Below, piece after piece: positions 61,949-64,000 of a stretch of DNA of 64,000 nt; position 1 is the stretch's first letter, and each line of letters begins with the position of its first letter. The notes under the pieces were generated by a model that saw nothing but the letters and a program-made list of their open reading frames with translations, was not told the origin of the DNA and ran no database searches. Source of the stretch: Rubrolithibacter sp043763625 (GTDB lineage Bacteria; Bacteroidota; Bacteroidia; Sphingobacteriales; Sphingobacteriaceae); contig JAYULL010000171.1 of the NCBI GenBank assembly GCA_043763625.1, positions 1 through 64,000 on the forward strand. Direction: 5' to 3'. A program made the position numbers and the translations under genes.

Positions 61949-62893
61949 TTAAATCTTTAATGAAGCAATTTGTTCTTTTGCTTGCATAAATTCCCGCCAA
62001 ATTTCATCCACCACTTGTGCCGCCGGTTTTATTTCTTTTAAGCTTGCGGATACTTGCCCGATTTCTAACTCACCCTGTTGCAAATCTCCTTCAAACATAC
62101 CAATTCGAGATCTTCCTTTGCCTAAAATAGCCGCAAGTTCTTCAATTCCGGCCCCACGCACTTCTGCTTTTTCGACAGCGCGGGCAAATTCATTTTTCAA
62201 TAGCCTTACCGGCACTAATTGTTTTAAAGAAAGTTTAGTGTCGCCTTCTCCCGAATCAATAATAGCCTTTTTAAAGTTTAGGTGAGCAGACGATTCTTCG
62301 CTTGTTGCGAAAGCCGTTCCGATTTGTACGCCTTCGGCTCCTAAAGCAAAAGCGGCAAGCATTGCTTTTCCGCCGGCAATTCCCCCTGCAGCAATCACGG
62401 GAATTGTTACTGCATCGGCAACAGCCGGAATTAAGCAAAGTGTTGTAGTTTCTTCGCGTCCGTTATGGCCGCCCGCCTCAAAACCTTCGGCGACAACAGC
62501 ATCTACTCCGGCATTTTGGGCTTTTACTGCAAACTTGCTGCTCGAAACAACATGAACAAGGGTAATGCCTTTCTCTTTAAGGAAGCCGCTCCACGTTGCC
62601 GGGTTTCCCGCCGAGGTAAAAACTATCTTAATGCCTTCTTCAACTATCAAATTTAAAACTTCTTCAGCCTTGCCTGCAATTAACGGAACATTTATGCCGA
62701 AAGGATTTGCTGTTGCCGCTTTACATTTCCGGATGTGTTTACGAAGGATTTCCGGGCTCATCGATCCCGAGCCGATTAAGCCTAATCCACCTGCATTTGA
62801 CACTGCTGAAGCCAACCTCCACCCGCTGCACCATACCATTCCGGCTTGTATTATAGGATACTTAATAGCGAAAAGCGAAGAAATTCTGTTCAT
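61949..62893 (-). CDS. Nitronate monooxygenase-like flavoenzyme
   Basis: A TIM-barrel FMN enzyme of the 2-nitropropane dioxygenase family (314 aa). Blocks include YPIIQAGMVWCSGWRLASAV, FEAGGHNGREETTTLCLIPA (the catalytic His region), PVIAAGGIAGGKAML and GAEGVQIGTAFATSEES. It oxidises nitronates, but many Bacteroidota members are only loosely tied to that substrate. Confidence 0.88.
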   Translation of the reverse strand: MNRISSLFAIKYPIIQAGMVWCSGWRLASAVSNAGGLGLIGSGSMSPEILRKHIRKCKAATANPFGINVPLIAGKAEEVLNLIVEEGIKIVFTSAGNPATWSGFLKEKGITLVHVVSSSKFAVKAQNAGVDAVVAEGFEAGGHNGREETTTLCLIPAVADAVTIPVIAAGGIAGGKAMLAAFALGAEGVQIGTAFATSEESSAHLNFKKAIIDSGEGDTKLSLKQLVPVRLLKNEFARAVEKAEVRGAGIEELAAILGKGRSRIGMFEGDLQQGELEIGQVSASLKEIKPAAQVVDEIWREFMQAKEQIASLKI

Positions 62894-62907
62894 CCTGCGA
62901 AAATAAT

Positions 62908-64000
62908 CTAAACTAACTTTAACACTTTAGAATCTTTAGTAAGCTTTAAGCCTTTAGTATTGGTAATGAGATTAAGTCCGGGAGTTTTTCCGGGATCTAA
63001 ACTGCCGAACCTGTCTGATATTTTTAAAGCTTTAGCGCCGTTTAAAGTTGCCCATGATATTGTTTCTTCCAGATTTATGTCTGTAAAATTTTCATGAAGA
63101 AGCTTTAACTCGTTAAAAATAGACAATCCTGTATTAGAAGCAAGGCTATCCGTGCCTAAGGTTATGTTGAAATCATCGAATAAAAAAAAGTCGATTTTAG
63201 GCAGTCTCTGTTCGATATACAAATTTGCTCCGGGACAAAAACACCAAGTAATTTCTTTAATAAACCGCCTAACAAAATAGATGTCTTTTAAACTTGTATA
63301 AGTATTATGGACCAGCATAACCTTAGATTCTTTAACAAGAAGCGGGATAATGCTTTGCAGAGAATTGCGTGCTTGAGGCTTGAAAAAACCAATGGGAACG
63401 TTTATGCTTTGATAAAAGTCCAAAAAACCGCCGGTTTTGTAGCGATAAAACTTATTTTCTTCTTCACTTTCTTGATTGTGAATTGAAAGTACGCATTCGG
63501 ACTCTACACAGTTTGCGTTGATAAGCTTCAGGAGCTCTTTACAAACAGAATAGGACGCATGCGGCACTAACGAAGCCGGCAAACTTCCAAAGGCTTCTTT
63601 GAGTTTTAACCCGGCTTCGTAAACATGATTTGCTTTTTCCGGATTAAAACCAATTAACTCTAAAAAGGTATGGTAATAAATTTGGCTGTTTTGCTTTACC
63701 TGTTTTGAAACCGATGAATTTGAAATATCTCCAACAGCAACAATTCCGTTCTCCCACATTTCCCTATCCGCCCTATCCATGGCCTCTCTTATAACTTCCT
63801 CAGAAAAATCAGAGCGACTCGAAATAATTTTTCTGATAAAGGGAATCAGCCCTTCGCCTTGATCAATTTTTTTATAAAGGTGGGAGAGTTCTAAATGGCA
63901 ATGGGCATTTACAAAACCGGGAACTATGAGGCCTTTGTGTTTTTCGACCTGTAAAGAATTTTCCGGAGAGAGATTTTGAGGAGAAAAAATTTCGAGAATC
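62908..64000 (-). CDS. Amidohydrolase-family protein, 5' end outside the window
   Basis: The frame is open from the window edge to the stop at 62908, so the start codon lies beyond 64000; the in-frame ATG at 63780 is internal. Near the edge the frame gives VPGFVNAHCHLELSHL, the HxH metal motif of the superfamily. Later features are LVPHASYSVCKEL and LGTDSLASNTGLSIFNEL, with the catalytic Asp. It is related to aminodeoxyfutalosine deaminase and to other cytosine/guanine-type deaminases. Whether it acts in menaquinone synthesis here cannot be told. Confidence 0.88.
   Translation of the reverse strand, partial: ILEIFSPQNLSPENSLQVEKHKGLIVPGFVNAHCHLELSHLYKKIDQGEGLIPFIRKIISSRSDFSEEVIREAMDRADREMWENGIVAVGDISNSSVSKQVKQNSQIYYHTFLELIGFNPEKANHVYEAGLKLKEAFGSLPASLVPHASYSVCKELLKLINANCVESECVLSIHNQESEEENKFYRYKTGGFLDFYQSINVPIGFFKPQARNSLQSIIPLLVKESKVMLVHNTYTSLKDIYFVRRFIKEITWCFCPGANLYIEQRLPKIDFFLFDDFNITLGTDSLASNTGLSIFNELKLLHENFTDINLEETISWATLNGAKALKISDRFGSLDPGKTPGLNLITNTKGLKLTKDSKVLKLV

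Overview
The window comes from a low-GC member of the Bacteroidota, most likely Sphingobacteriales or Chitinophagales. This rests on a SusC/SusD pair, the gliding-motility lipoprotein GldD, a decayed type-IX-secretion C-terminal (CHU_C-like) domain, an arginine operon built around the N-acyl-ornithine carbamoyltransferase typical of the phylum, and several -7 promoter boxes of the Bacteroidetes type (TAnnTTTG). The genus cannot be settled from the sequence alone.

Layout. 0-2 kb: the end of a SusC gene and its SusD partner. 2-14.9 kb: housekeeping and conserved genes, namely a GlxA-type regulator, a two-component pair, a TPR protein, phosphosulfolactate synthase, aroE, gldD, an MBL-fold hydrolase, a LolC/FtsX-like permease, a dipeptide epimerase and a few unknown proteins. 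15.5-24.8 kb: a defence island with type I restriction-modification (hsdM, hsdS, hsdR), a frameshifted AlbA_2/HATPase gene inside it, and a downstream pair of a HEPN-motif protein and a DUF262 protein. 24.8-40.6 kb: an accessory region of sugar-metabolism genes (two exported oxidoreductase/isomerase-type proteins, an SGNH esterase, a GH127 arabinofuranosidase), a TlpA-like thioredoxin, an ABC exporter, TspO and an ATP-grasp protein. It is littered with palindromic repeats, remnants of REP-associated transposases, a decayed tyrosine recombinase and a broken lipoprotein/CHU_C gene. 40.6-46.4 kb: an arginine biosynthesis operon (GNAT acetyltransferase, argG, argC, a four-helix-bundle protein, argD, argF'), with short palindromic elements inside the coding regions of argG, argC (twice) and argF'. 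46.9-50.4 kb, minus strand: an ECF sigma factor, a zinc-type anti-sigma factor, and a bufferin/Hvf-like RiPP operon (Cys-rich precursor, MNIO/DUF692 enzyme, DUF2063 partner, DoxX). 50.5-55 kb: ettA and clpC. 55-64 kb, minus strand: a long conserved run of an amidohydrolase (cut by the window edge), a nitronate monooxygenase-like protein, acylphosphatase, a flippase, dut, a TPR protein, a DUF4292 lipoprotein, an EnvC-like factor and two TatA/B-type proteins.

How parts work together. The sigma/anti-sigma pair is read just before the bufferin-like genes, and a good ECF-type promoter (TGTAAG, 16 bp, CGTCTA) lies between them. I therefore infer a metal- or stress-triggered regulon that makes a post-translationally modified Cys-rich peptide. 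The restriction genes, the HEPN/DUF262 pair and the frameshifted gene look like one inserted defence block. The arginine genes form one transcription unit that has accumulated mobile palindromes without losing its reading frames.
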